Notes under the pieces: model-generated
Database searches by the model: none
Told to the model about the DNA's origin: nothing
The model's input: only the letters and a program-made list of their open reading frames with translations
Position numbers and translations under genes: made by a program
Shown: positions 50,701-63,711 of the stretch, piece after piece
Position numbering within the stretch: the first letter of the stretch is position 1
Layout of the letters: every line of letters begins with the position of its first letter
Assembly (NCBI GenBank): GCA_964036275.1
Contig: CAXIWQ010000232.1
Location: 1-64,000, forward strand
Source: Litoditis marina
Taxonomy: Eukaryota > Nematoda > Chromadorea > Rhabditida > Rhabditidae
Reading direction: 5' to 3'
DNA length: 64,000 bases

Positions 50701-53700
50701 TTTGGTTAGCACCGCCACTCAATTATTTCGGGACTGTTTCAACTTATGCTAATAAGATGAACATTTTTGAGTTTCTACACATGAGAGAAGTTCAAAAATA
50801 CCAAGTTTGAACACTAAATCCCATGTAGGGCGAAAATCGCAACTCCATTCACGTCAACTTGGGGGTGTTTTTGGTTAGCACGGCCACTCAATTATTTCGG
50901 GACTGTTTCAACTTATACAAATAAGATGAACATTTTTGAGTTTCTACACATGAGAGGAGTTCAAAAATACCAAGTTTGAATACTAAATCTCACGTAGGGC
51001 GAAAATCGCAACTCCATTCACGTCAACTTGGGGGTGTTTTTGGTTAGCACCGCCACTCAATTATTTCGGGACTGTTTCAACTTATGCAAATAAGATGAAC
51101 ATTTTCAAGTTTCTACACATGAGAGGAGTTCAAAAATACCAAGTTTGAATACTAAATCCCACGTAGGGCGAAAATCGCAACTCCATTCACGTCAACTTGG
51201 GGGTGTTTTTGGTTAGCACGGCCACTCAATTATTTCGGGACTGTTTCAACTTATACAAATAAGATGAACATTTTTAAGTTTCTACACATGAGAGGAGTTC
51301 AAAAATACCAAGTTTGAATACTAAATCTCACGTAGGGCGAAAATCGCAACTCCATTCACGTCAACTTGGGGGTGTTTTTGGTTAGCACGGCCACTCAATT
51401 ATTTCGGGACTGTTTCAACTTATGCAAATAAGATGAACATTTTTAAGTTTATACACATGAGAGGAGTTCAAAAATACCAAGTTTGAATACTAAATCTCAC
51501 GTAGGGCGAAAATCGCAACTCCATTGACGTCAATTTGGGGGTGTTTTTGGTTAGCACCGCCACTCAATTATTTCAGGACTGTTTCAACTTATGCTAATAA
51601 GATGAACATTTTTGAGTTTCTACACATGAGAGTAGTTCAAAAATACTAAGTTTGAACACTAAATCTCACGTAGGGCAAAAATCGCAACTCCATTCACGTC
51701 AATTTGGGGGTGTTTTTGGTTAGCACCGCCACTCAATTATTTCGGGACTGTTTCAACTTATGCTAATAAGATGAACATTTTTGAGTTTCTACACATGAGG
51801 GGAGTTCAAAAATACCAAGTTTGAACACTAAATCTCACGTAGGGCAAAAATCGCAACTCCATTCACGTCAATTTGGGGGTGTTTTTGGTTAGCACCGCCA
51901 CTCAATTATTTCGGGACTGTTTCAACTTATGCTAATAAGATGAACATTTTTGAGTTTCTACACATGAGGGGAGTTCAAAAATACCAAGTTTGAACACTAA
52001 ATCTCACGTAGGGCAAAAATCGCAACTCCATTCACGTCAATTTGGGGGTGTTTTTGGTTAGCACCGCCACTCAATTATTTCGGGACTGTTTCAACTTATG
52101 CTAATAAGATGAACATTTTTAAGTTTCTACACATGAGAGGAGTTCAAAAATACCAAGTTTGAACACTAAATCTCACGTAGGGCGAAAATCGCAACTCCAT
52201 TCACGTCAATTTGGGGGTGATTTGGTTAGCACCGCCACTCAATTATTTCGGGACTGTTTCAACTTATACAAATAAGATGAACATTTTTAAGTTTCTACAC
52301 ATGAGAGGAGTTCAAAAATACCAAGTTTGAATACTAAATCTCACGTAGGGCGAAAATCGCAACTCCATTGACGTCAATTTGGGGGTGTTTTTGGTTAGCA
52401 CCGCCACTCAATTATTTCAGGACTGTTTCAACTTATGCTAATAAGATGAACATTTTTGAGTTTCTACACATGAGAGGAGTTCAAAAATACCAAGTTTGAA
52501 CACTAAATCTCACGTAGGGCAAAAATCGCAACTCCATTCACGTCAATTTGGGGGTGTTTTTGGTTAGCACCGCCACTCAATTATTTCGGGACTGTTTCAA
52601 CTTATACAAATAAGATGAACATTTTTAAGTTTCTACACATGAGAGGAGTTCAAAAATACCAAGTTTGAATACTAAATCTCACGTAGGGCGAAAATCGCAA
52701 CTCCATTCACGTCAACTTGGGGGTGTTTTTGGTTAGCACCGCCACTCAATTATTTCGGGACTGTTTCAACTTATGCTAATGAGATGAACATTTTTAAGTT
52801 TCTACACATGAGAGGAGTTCAAAAATACCAAGTTTGAACACTAAATCTCACGTAGGGCGAAAATCGCAACTCCATTCACGTCAACTTGAGGGTGTTTTTG
52901 GTTAGCACCGCCACTCAATTATTTCGGGACTGTTTCAACTTATGCAAATAAGATGAAAATTTTTAAGTTTCTACACATGAGAGGAGTTCAAAAATACCAA
53001 GTTTGAATACTAAATCTCACGTAGGGCGAAAATCGCAACTCCATTCACGTCAACTTGGGGGTGCTTTTGGTTAGCACCGCCACTCAATTATTTCGGGACT
53101 GTTTCAACTTATGCTAATAAGATGAACATTTTTGAGTTTCTACACATGAGAGAAGTTCAAAAATACCAAGTTTGAACACTAAATCCCACGTAGGGCGAAA
53201 ATCGCAACTCCATTCACGTCAACTTGGGGGTGTTTTTGGTTAGCACGGCCACTCAATTATTTCGGGACTGTTTCAACTTATACAAATAAGATTAACATTT
53301 TTAAGTTTCTACACATGAGAGGAGTTCAAAAATACCAAGTTTGAATACTAAATCTCACGTAGGGCGAAAATCGCAACTCCAATCACGTCAACTTGGGGGT
53401 GTTTTTGGTTAGCACGGCCACTCAATTATTTCGGGACTGTTTCAACTTATACAAATAAGATGAACATTTTTAAGTTTCTACACATGAGAGGAGTTCAAAA
53501 ATACCAAGTTTGAATACTAAATCTCACGTAGGGCGAAAATCGCAACTCCATTCACGTCAACTTGGGGGTGTTTTTGGTTAGCACCGCCACTCAATTATTT
53601 CGGGACTGTTTCAACTTATGCAAATAAGATGAACATTTTCAAGTTTCTACACATGAGAGGAGTTCAAAAATACCAAGTTTGAATACTAAATCCCACGTAG

Positions 53701-56700
53701 GGCGAAAATCGCAACTCCATTCACGTCAACTTGGGGGTGTTTTTGGTTAGCACGGCCACTCAATTATTTCGGGACTGTTTCAACTTATACAAATAAGATG
53801 AACATTTTTAAGTTTCTACACATGAGAGGAGTTCAAAAATACCAAGTTTGAATACTAAATCTCACGTAGGGCGAAAATCGCAACTCCATTCACGTCAACT
53901 TGGGGGTGTTTTTGGTTAGCACGGCCACTCAATTATTTCGGGACTGTTTCAACTTATGCAAATAAGATGAACATTTTTAAGTTTATACACATGAGAGGAG
54001 TTCAAAAATACCAAGTTTGAATACTAAATCTCACGTAGGGCGAAAATCGCAACTCCATTGACGTCAATTTGGGGGTGTTTTTGGTTAGCACCGCCACTCA
54101 ATTATTTCAGGACTGTTTCAACTTATGCTAATAAGATGAACATTTTTGAGTTTCTACACATGAGAGTAGTTCAAAAATACCAAGTTTGAACACTAAATCT
54201 CACGTAGGGCAAAAATCGCAACTCCATTCACGTCAATTTGGGGGTGTTTTTGGTTAGCACCGCCACTCAATTATTTCGGGACTGTTTCAACTTATGCTAA
54301 TAAGATGAACATTTTTGAGTTTCTACACATGAGGGGAGTTCAAAAATACCAAGTTTGAACACTAAATCTCACGTAGGGCAAAAATCGCAACTCCATTCAC
54401 GTCAATTTGGGGGTGTTTTTGGTTAGCACCGCCACTCAATTATTTCGGGACTGTTTCAACTTATGCTAATAAGATGAACATTTTTAAGTTTCTACACATG
54501 AGAGGAGTTCAAAAATACCAAGTTTGAACACTAAATCTCACGTAGGGCGAAAATCGCAACTCCATTCACGTCAATTTGGGGGTGTTTTTGGTTAGCACCG
54601 CCACTCAATTATTTCGGGACTGTTTCAACTTATACAAATAAGATGAACATTTTTAAGTTTCTACACATGAGAGGAGTTCAAAAATACCAAGTTTGAATAC
54701 TAAATCTCACGTAGGGCGAAAATCGCAACTCCATTGACGTCAATTTGGGGGTGTTTTTGGTTAGCACCGCCACTCAATTATTTCAGGACTGTTTCAACTT
54801 ATGCTAATAAGATGAACATTTTTGAGTTTCTACACATGAGAGGAGTTCAAAAATACCAAGTTTGAACACTAAATCTCACGTAGGGCAAAAATCGCAACTC
54901 CATTCACGTCAATTTGGGGGTGTTTTTGGTTAGCACCGCCACTCAATTATTTCGGGACTGTTTCAACTTATACAAATAAGATGAACATTTTTAAGTTTCT
55001 ACACATGAGAGGAGTTCAAAAATACCAAGTTTGAATACTAAATCTCACGTAGGGCGAAAATCGCAACTCCATTCACGTCAACTTGGGGGTGTTTTTGGTT
55101 AGCACCGCCACTCAATTATTTCGGGACTGTTTCAACTTATACAAATAAGATGAACATTTTTAAGTTTCTACACATGAGAGGAGTTCAAAAATACCAAGTT
55201 TGAATACTAAATCTCACGTAGGGCGAAAATCGCAACTCCATTGACGTCAATTTGGGGGTGTTTTTGGTTAGCACCGCCACTCAATTATTTCAGGACTGTT
55301 TCAACTTATGCTAATAAGATGAACATTTTTGAGTTTCTACACATGAGAGGAGTTCAAAAATACCAAGTTTGAACACTAAATCTCACGTAGGGCAAAAATC
55401 GCAACTCCATTCACGTCAATTTGGGGTGTTTTTGGTTAGCACCGCCACTCAATTATTTCGGGACTGTTTCAACTTATACAAATAAGATGAACATTTTTAA
55501 GTTTCTACACATGAGAGGAGTTCAAAAATACCAAGTTTGAATACTAAATCTCACGTAGGGCGAAAATCGCAACTCCATTCACGTCAACTTGGGGGTGTTT
55601 TTGGTTAGCACCGCCACTCAATTATTTCGGGACTGTTTCAACTTATGCTAGTAAGACGAACATTTTTTGAGTTTCTACACATGAGGGAGTTCAAAAATAC
55701 CAAGTTTGAACACTAAATCTCACGTAGGGCAAAAATCGCAACTCCATTCACGTCAACTTGGGGGTGTTTTTGGTTAGCACCGCCACTCAATTATTTCGGG
55801 ACTTTTTCAACTTATGCAAATAAGATGAACATTTTTAAGTTTCTACACATGAGAGGAGTTCAAAAATACCAAGTTTGAACACTAAATCTCACGTAGGGCG
55901 AAAATCGCAACTCCATTCACGTCAACTTGGGGGTGCTTTTGGTTAGCACCGCCACTCAATTATTTCGGGACTGTTTCAACTTATGCTAATAAGATGAACA
56001 TTCTTGAGTTTATACACATGAGAGAAGTTCAAAAATACCAAGTTTGAACACTAAATCCCACGTAGGGCGAAAATCGCAACTCCATTCACGTCAACTTGGG
56101 GGTGTTTTTGGTTAGCACGGCCACTCAATTATTTCGGGACTGTTTCAACTTATACAAATAAGATGAACATTTTTAAGTTTCTACACATGAGAGGAGTTCA
56201 AAAAATACCAAGTTTGAATACTAAATCTCACGTAGGGCGAAAATCGCAACTCCAATCACGTCAACTTGGGGGTGTTTTTGGTTAGCACGGCCACTCAATT
56301 ATTTCGGGACTGTTTCAACTTATACAAATAAGATGAACATTTTTAAGTTTCTACACATGAGAGGAGTTCAAAAATACCAAGTTTGAATACTAAATCTCAC
56401 GTAGGGCGAAAATCGCAACTCCATTCACGTCAACTTGGGGGTGTTTTTGGTTAGCACCGCCACTCAATTATTTCGGGACTGTTTCAACTTATGCAAATAA
56501 GATGAACATTTTCAAGTTTCTACACATGAGAGGAGTTCAAAAATACCAAGTTTGAATACTAAATCCCACGTAGGGCGAAAATCGCAACTCCATTCACGTC
56601 AACTTGGGGGTGTTTTTGGTTAGCACGGCCACTCAATTATTTCGGGACTGTTTCAACTTATACAAATAAGATGAACATTTTTAAGTTTCAACACATGAGA

Positions 56701-59700
56701 GGAGTTCAAAAATACCAAGTTTGAATACTAAATCTCACGTAGGGCGAAAATCGCAACTCCATTCACGTCAACTTGGGGGTGTTTTTGGTTAGCACGGCCA
56801 CTCAATTATTTCGGGACTGTTTCAACTTATGCAAATAAGATGATCATTTTTAAGTTTATACACATGAGAGGAGTTCAAAAATACCAAGTTTGAATACTAA
56901 ATCTCACGTAGGGCGAAAATCGCAACTCCATTGACGTCAATTTGGGGTGTTTTTGGTTAGCACCGCCACTCAATTATTTCAGGACTGTTTCAACTTATGC
57001 TAATAAGATGAACATTTTTGAGTTTCTACACATGAGAGTAGTTCAAAAATACCAAGTTTGAACACTAAATCTCACGTAGGGCAAAAATCGCAACTCCATT
57101 CACGTCAATTTGGGGGTGTTTTTGGTTAGCACCGCCACTCAATTATTTCGGGACTGTTTCAACTTATGCTAATAAGATGAACATTTCTGAGTTTCTACAC
57201 ATGAGGGGAGTTCAAAAATACCAAGTTTGAACACTAAATCTCACGTAGGGCAAAAATCGCAACTCCATTCACGTCAATTTGGGGGTGTTTTTGGTTAGCA
57301 CCGCCACTCAATTATTTCGGGACTTTTTCAACTTATGCAAATAAGATGAACATTTTTAAGTTTCTACACATGAGAGGAGTTCAAAAATACCAAGTTTGAA
57401 CACTAAATCTCACGTAGGGCGAAAATCGCAACTCCATTCACGTCAACTTGGGGGTGCTTTTGGTTAGCACCGCCACTCAATTATTTCGGGACTGTTCAAC
57501 TTATGCTAATAAGATGAACATTTTTGAGTTTCTACACATGAGAGAAGTTCAAAAATACCAAGTTTGAACACTAAATCCCACGTAGGGCGAAAATCGCAAC
57601 TCCATTCACGTCAACTTGGGGGTGTTTTTTGGTTAGCACGGCCACTCAATTATTTCGGGACTGTTTCAACTTATACAAATAAGATGAACATTTTTAAGTT
57701 TCTACACATGAGAGGAGTTCAAAAATACCAAGTTTGAATACTAAATCTCACGTAGGGCGAAAATCGCAACTCCAATCACGTCAACTTGGGGGTGTTTTTG
57801 GTTAGCACGGCCACTCAATTATTTCGGGACTGTTTCAACTTATACAAATAAGATGAACATTTTTAAGTTTCTACACATGAGAGGAGTTCAAAAATACCAA
57901 GTTTGAATACTAAATCTCACGTAGGGCGAAAATCGCAACTCCATTCACGTCAACTTGGGGGTGTTTTTGGTTAGCACCGCCACTCAATTATTTCGGGACT
58001 GTTTCAACTTATGCAAATAAGATGAACATTTTCAAGTTTCTACACATGAGAGGAGTTCAAAAATACCAAGTTTGAATACTAAATCTCACGTAGGGCGAAA
58101 ATCGCAACTCCATTGACGTCAATTTGGGGGTGTTTTTGGTTAGCACCGCCACTCAATTATTTCGGGACTGTTTCAACTTATGCTAATAAGATGAACATTT
58201 TTGAGTTTCTACACATGAGAGAAGTTCAAAAATACCAAGTTTGAACACTAAATCCCATGTAGGGCGAAAATCGCAACTCCATTCACGTCAACTTGGGGGT
58301 GTTTTTGGTTAGCACGGCCACTCAATTATTTCGGGACTGTTTCAACTTATACAAATAAGATGAACATTTTTAAGTTTCTACACATGAGAGGAGTTCAAAA
58401 ATACCAAGTTTGAATACTAAATCTCACGTAGGGCGAAAATCGCAACTCCATTCACGTCAACTTGGGGTGTTTTTGGTTAGCACCGCCACTCAATTATTTC
58501 GGGACTGTTTCAACTTATGCAAATAAGATGAACATTTTCAAGTTTCTACACATGAGAGGAGTTCAAAAATACCAAGTTTGAATACTAAATCCCACGTAGG
58601 GCGAAAATCGCAACTCCATTCACGTCAACTTGGGGGTGTTTTTGGTTAGCACGGCCACTCAATTATTTCGGGACTGTTTCAACTTATACAAATAAGATGA
58701 ACATTTTTAAGTTTCAACACATGAGAGGAGTTCAAAAATACCAAGTTTGAATACTAAATCTCACGTAGGGCGAAAATCGCAACTCCATTCACGTCAACTT
58801 GGGGGTGTTTTTGGTTAGCACGGCCACTCAATTATTTCGGGACTGTTTCAACTTATGCAAATAAGATGAACATTTTTAAGTTTATACACATGAGAGGAGT
58901 TCAAAAATACCAAGTTTGAATACTAAATCTCACGTAGGGCGAAAATCGCAACTCCATTGACGTCAATTTGGGGGTGTTTTTGGTTAGCACCGCCACTCAA
59001 TTATTTCAGGACTGTTTCAACTTATGCTAATAAGATGAACATTTTTGAGTTTCTACACATGAGAGTAGTTCAAAAATACCAAGTTTTGAACACTAAATCT
59101 CACGTAGGGCAAAAATCGCAACTCCATTCACGTCAATTTGGGGGTGTTTTTGGTTAGCACCGCCACTCAATTATTTCGGGACTGTTTCAACTTATGCTAA
59201 TAAGATGAACATTTTTGAGTTTCTACACATGAGGGGAGTTCAAAAATACCAAGTTTGAACACTAAATCTCACGTAGGGCAAAAATCGCAACTCCATTCAC
59301 GTCAATTTGGGGGTGTTTTTGGTTAGCACCGCCACTCAATTATTTCGGGACTGTTTCAACTTATGCTAATAAGATGAACATTTTTAAGTTTCTACACATG
59401 AGAGGAGTTCAAAAATACCAAGTTTGAACACTAAATCTCACGTAGGGCGAAAATCGCAACTCCATTCACGTCAATTTGGGGGTGTTTTTTGGTTAGCACC
59501 GCCACTCAATTATTTCGGGACTGTTTCAACTTATACAAATAAGATGAACATTTTTAAGTTTCTACACATGAGAGGAGTTCAAAAATACCAAGTTTGAATA
59601 CTAAATCTCACGTAGGGCGAAAATCGCAACTCCATTGACGTCAATTTGGGGGTGTTTTTGGTTAGCACCGCCACTCAATTATTTCAGGACTGTTTCAACT

Positions 59701-62700
59701 TATGCTAATAAGATGAACATTTTTGAGTTTCTACACATGAGAGGAGTTCAAAAATACCAAGTTTGAACACTAAATCTCACGTAGGGCAAAAATCGCAACT
59801 CCATTCACGTCAATTTGGGGGTGTTTTTGGTTAGCACCGCCACTCAATTATTTCGGGACTGTTTCAACTTATGCTAATAAGATGAACATTTTTGAGTTTC
59901 TACACATGAGGGGAGTTCAAAAATACCAAGTTTGAACACTAAATCTCACGTAGGGCAAAAATCGCAACTCCATTCACGTCAATTTGGGGGTGTTTTTGGT
60001 TAGCACCGCCACTCAATTATTTCGGGACTGTTTCAACTTATGCTAATAAGATGAACATTTTTAAGTTTCTACACATGAGAGGAGTTCAAAAATACCAAGT
60101 TTGAACACTAAATCTCACGTAGGGCGAAAATCGCAACTCCATTCACGTCAATTTGGGGGTGTTTTTGGTTAGCACCGCCACTCAATTATTTCGGGACTGT
60201 TTCAACTTATACAAATAAGATGAACATTTTTAAGTTTCTACACATGAGAGGAGTTCAAAAATACCAAGTTTGAATACTAAATCTCACGTAGGGCGAAAAT
60301 CGCAACTCCATTGACGTCAATTTGGGGGTGTTTTTGGTTAGCACCGCCACTCAATTATTTCAGGACTGTTTCAACTTATGCTAATAAGATGAACATTTTT
60401 GAGTTTCTACACATGAGAGGAGTTCAAAATACCAAGTTTGAACACTAAATCTCACGTAGGGCAAAAAATCGCAACTCCATTCACGTCAATTTGGGGGTGT
60501 TTTTGGTTAGCACCGCCACTCAATTATTTCGGGGACTGTTTCAACTTATACAAATAAGATGAACATTTTTAAGTTTCTACACATGAGAGGAGTTCAAAAA
60601 TACCAAGTTTGAATACTAAATCTCACGTAGGGCGAAAATCGCAACTCCATTCACGTCAACTTGGGGGTGTTTTTGGTTAGCACCGCCACTCAATTATTTC
60701 GGGACTGTTTCAACTTATGCTAATGAGATGAACATTTTTAAGTTTCTACACATGAGAGGAGTTCAAAAATACCAAGTTTGAACACTAAATCTCACGTAGG
60801 GCAAAAATCGCAACTCCATTCACGTCAATTTGGGGGTGTTTTTGGTTAGCACCGCCACTCAATTATTTCGGGACTGTTTCAACTTATGCTAATAAGATGA
60901 ACATTTTTAAGTTTCTACACATGAGAGGAGTTCAAAAATACCAAGTTTGAACACTAAATCTCACGTAGGGCGAAAATCGCAACTCCATTCACGTCAATTT
61001 GGGGGTGTTTTTGGTTAGCACCGCCACTCAATTATTTCGGGACTGTTTCAACTTATACAAATAAGATGAACATTTTTAAGTTTCTACACATGAGAGGAGT
61101 TCAAAAATACCAAGTTTGAATACTAAATCTCACGTAGGGCGAAAATCGCAACTCCATTGACGTCAATTTTGGGGGTGTTTTTGGTTAGCACCGCCACTCA
61201 ATTATTTCAGGACTGTTTCAACTTATGCTAATAAGATGAACATTTTGAGTTTCTACACATGAGAGGAGTTCAAAAATACCAAGTTTGAACACTAAATCTC
61301 ACGTAGGGCAAAAATCGCAACTCCATTCACGTCAATTTGGGGGTGTTTTTGGTTAGCACCGCCACTCAATTATTTCGGGACTGTTTCAACTTATACAAAT
61401 AAGATGAACATTTTTAAGTTTCTACACATGAGAGGAGTTCAAAAATACCAAGTTTGAATACTAAATCTCACGTAGGGCGAAAATCGCAACTCCATTCACG
61501 TCAACTTGGGGGTGTTTTTGGTTAGCACCGCCACTCAATTATTTCGGGACTGTTTCAACTTATGCTAATGAGATGAACATTTTTAAGTTTCTACACATGA
61601 GAGGAGTTCAAAAATACCAAGTTTGAACACTAAATCTCACGTAGGGCGAAAATCGCAACTCCATTCACGTCAACTTGGGGGTGTTTTTGGTTAGCACCGC
61701 CACTCAATTATTTCGGGACTGTTTCAACTTATGCAAATAAGATGAAAATTTTTAAGTTTCTACACATGAGAGGAGTTCAAAAATACCAAGTTTGAATACT
61801 AAATCCCACATAGGGCGAAAATCGCAACTCCATTCACGTCAACTTGGGGGTGTTTTTGGTTAGCACCGCCACTCAATTATTTCGGGACTGTTTCAACTTA
61901 TGCTAGTAAGACGAACATTTTTGAGTTTCTACACATGAGGGGAGTTCAAAAATACCAAGTTTGAACACTAAATCTCACGTAGGGCAAAAATCGCAACTCC
62001 ATTCACGTCAACTTGGGGGTGTTTTTGGTTAGCACCGCCACTCAATTATTTCGGGACTTTTTCAACTTATGCAAATAAGATGAACATTTCTAAGTTTCTA
62101 CACATGAGAGGAGTTCAAAAATACCAAGTTTGAACACTAAATCTCACGTAGGGCGAAAATCGCAACTCCATTCACGTCAACTTGGGGGTGCTTTTGGTTA
62201 GCACCGCCACTCAATTATTTCGGGACTGTTTCAACTTATGCTAATAAGATGAACATTTTTGAGTTTCTACACATGAGAGAAGTTCAAAAATACCAAGTTT
62301 GAACACTAAATCCCACGTAGGTCGAAAATCGCAACTCCATTCACGTCAACTTGGGGGTGTTTTTGGTTAGCACGGCCACTCAATTATTTCGGGACTGTTT
62401 CAACTTATACAAATAAGATGAACATTTTTAAGTTTCTACACATGAGAGGAGTTCAAAAATACCAAGTTTGAATACTAAATCTCACGTAGGGCGAAAATCG
62501 CAACTCCAATCACGTCAACTTGGGGTGTTTTTGGTTAGCACGGCCACTCAATTATTTCGGGACTGTTTCAACTTATGCAAATAAGATGAACATTTTCAAG
62601 TTTCTACACATGAGAGGAGTTCAAAAATACCAAGTTTGAATACTAAATCCCACGTAGGGCGAAAATCGCAACTCCATTCACGTCAACTTGGGGGTGTTTT

Positions 62701-63711
62701 TGGTTAGCACGGCCACTCAATTATTTCGGGACTGTTTCAACTTATACAAATAAGATGAACATTTTTAAGTTTCTACACATGAGAGGAGTTCAAAAATACC
62801 AAGTTTGAATACTAAATCTCACGTAGGGCGAAAATCGCAACTCCATTCACGTCAACTTGGGGGTGTTTTTGGTTAGCACGGCCACTCAATTATTTCGGGA
62901 CTGTTTCAACTTATGCAAATAAGATGAACATTTTTAAGTTTATACACATGAGAGGAGTTCAAAAATACCAAGTTTGAATACTAAATCTCACGTAGGGCGA
63001 AAATCGCAACTCCATTGACGTCAATTTGGGGGTGTTTTTGGTTAGCACCGCCACTCAATTATTTCAGGACTGTTTCAACTTATGCTAATAAGATGAACAT
63101 TTTTGAGTTTCTACACATGAGAGTAGTTCAAAAATACCAAGTTTGAACACTAAATCTCACGTAGGGCAAAAATCGCAACTCCATTCACGTCAATTTGGGG
63201 GTGTTTTTGGTTAGCACCGCCACTCAATTATTTCGGGACTGTTTCAACTTATGCTAATAAGATGAACATTTTTGAGTTTCTACACATAAGGGGAGTTCAA
63301 AAATACCAAGTTTGAACACTAAATCTCACGTAGGGCAAAAATCGCAACTCCATTCACGTCAATTTGGGGGGGTTTTTGGTTAGCACCGCCACTCAATTAT
63401 TTCGGGACTGTTTCAACTTATGCTAATAAGATGAACATTTTTAAGTTTCTACACATGAGAGGAGTTCAAAAATACCAAGTTTGAACACTAAATCTCACGT
63501 AGGGCGAAAATCGCAACTCCATTCACGTCAATTTGGGGGTGTTTTTGGTTAGCACCGCCACTCAATTATTTCGGGACTGTTTCAACTTATACAAATAAGA
63601 TGAACATTTTCAAGTTTCTACACATGAGAGGAGTTCAAAAATACCAAGTTTGAATACTAAATCTCACGTAGGGCGAAAATCGCAACTCCATTGACGTCAA
63701 TTTGGGGGTGT
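34300..63711. repeat. Recurrent ATTGACGTCAAT palindrome series
   Basis: From 34300 to the last copy at 63700-63711 the palindrome occurs about 32 times (for example 34300, 36497, 38351), usually every three to six monomers. G37 was seen only with T45, so the palindrome is always complete at 12 bp. Most carriers follow a monomer ending in 'gaatac' and many also have 'ttcaggac'. That linkage shows G37 marks one monomer type that has spread by block duplication. Confidence 0.85.
44700..51900 (+). repeat. Tandem duplication of a 21-monomer, 3549-bp block
   Basis: Private markers repeat at exactly 3549 bp, 21 times 169, with no net indel: 'gagaggttc' 45381 to 48930 and 46902 to 50451; 'ttaggtttat' 46711 to 50260; 'ttccgggattg' near 46501 to 50050; 'actaag' 48097 to 51646. 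Inside each copy the 'gagaggttc' and 'cccatgtagg' monomers recur at 1521 bp (nine monomers), so the block is itself a 9 + 12 structure. The exact register across about 6.5 kb makes this probably the youngest large duplication seen here. Confidence 0.9.

Noticed and set aside
58957..59157. Open reading frame of 66 codons starting at a TTG
   Set aside because: It begins inside the TTGACGTCAA palindrome with a non-ATG start and survives only because an extra T near 59085 ('aagttttgaac') removes the usual stop. It is a chance frame in the satellite.
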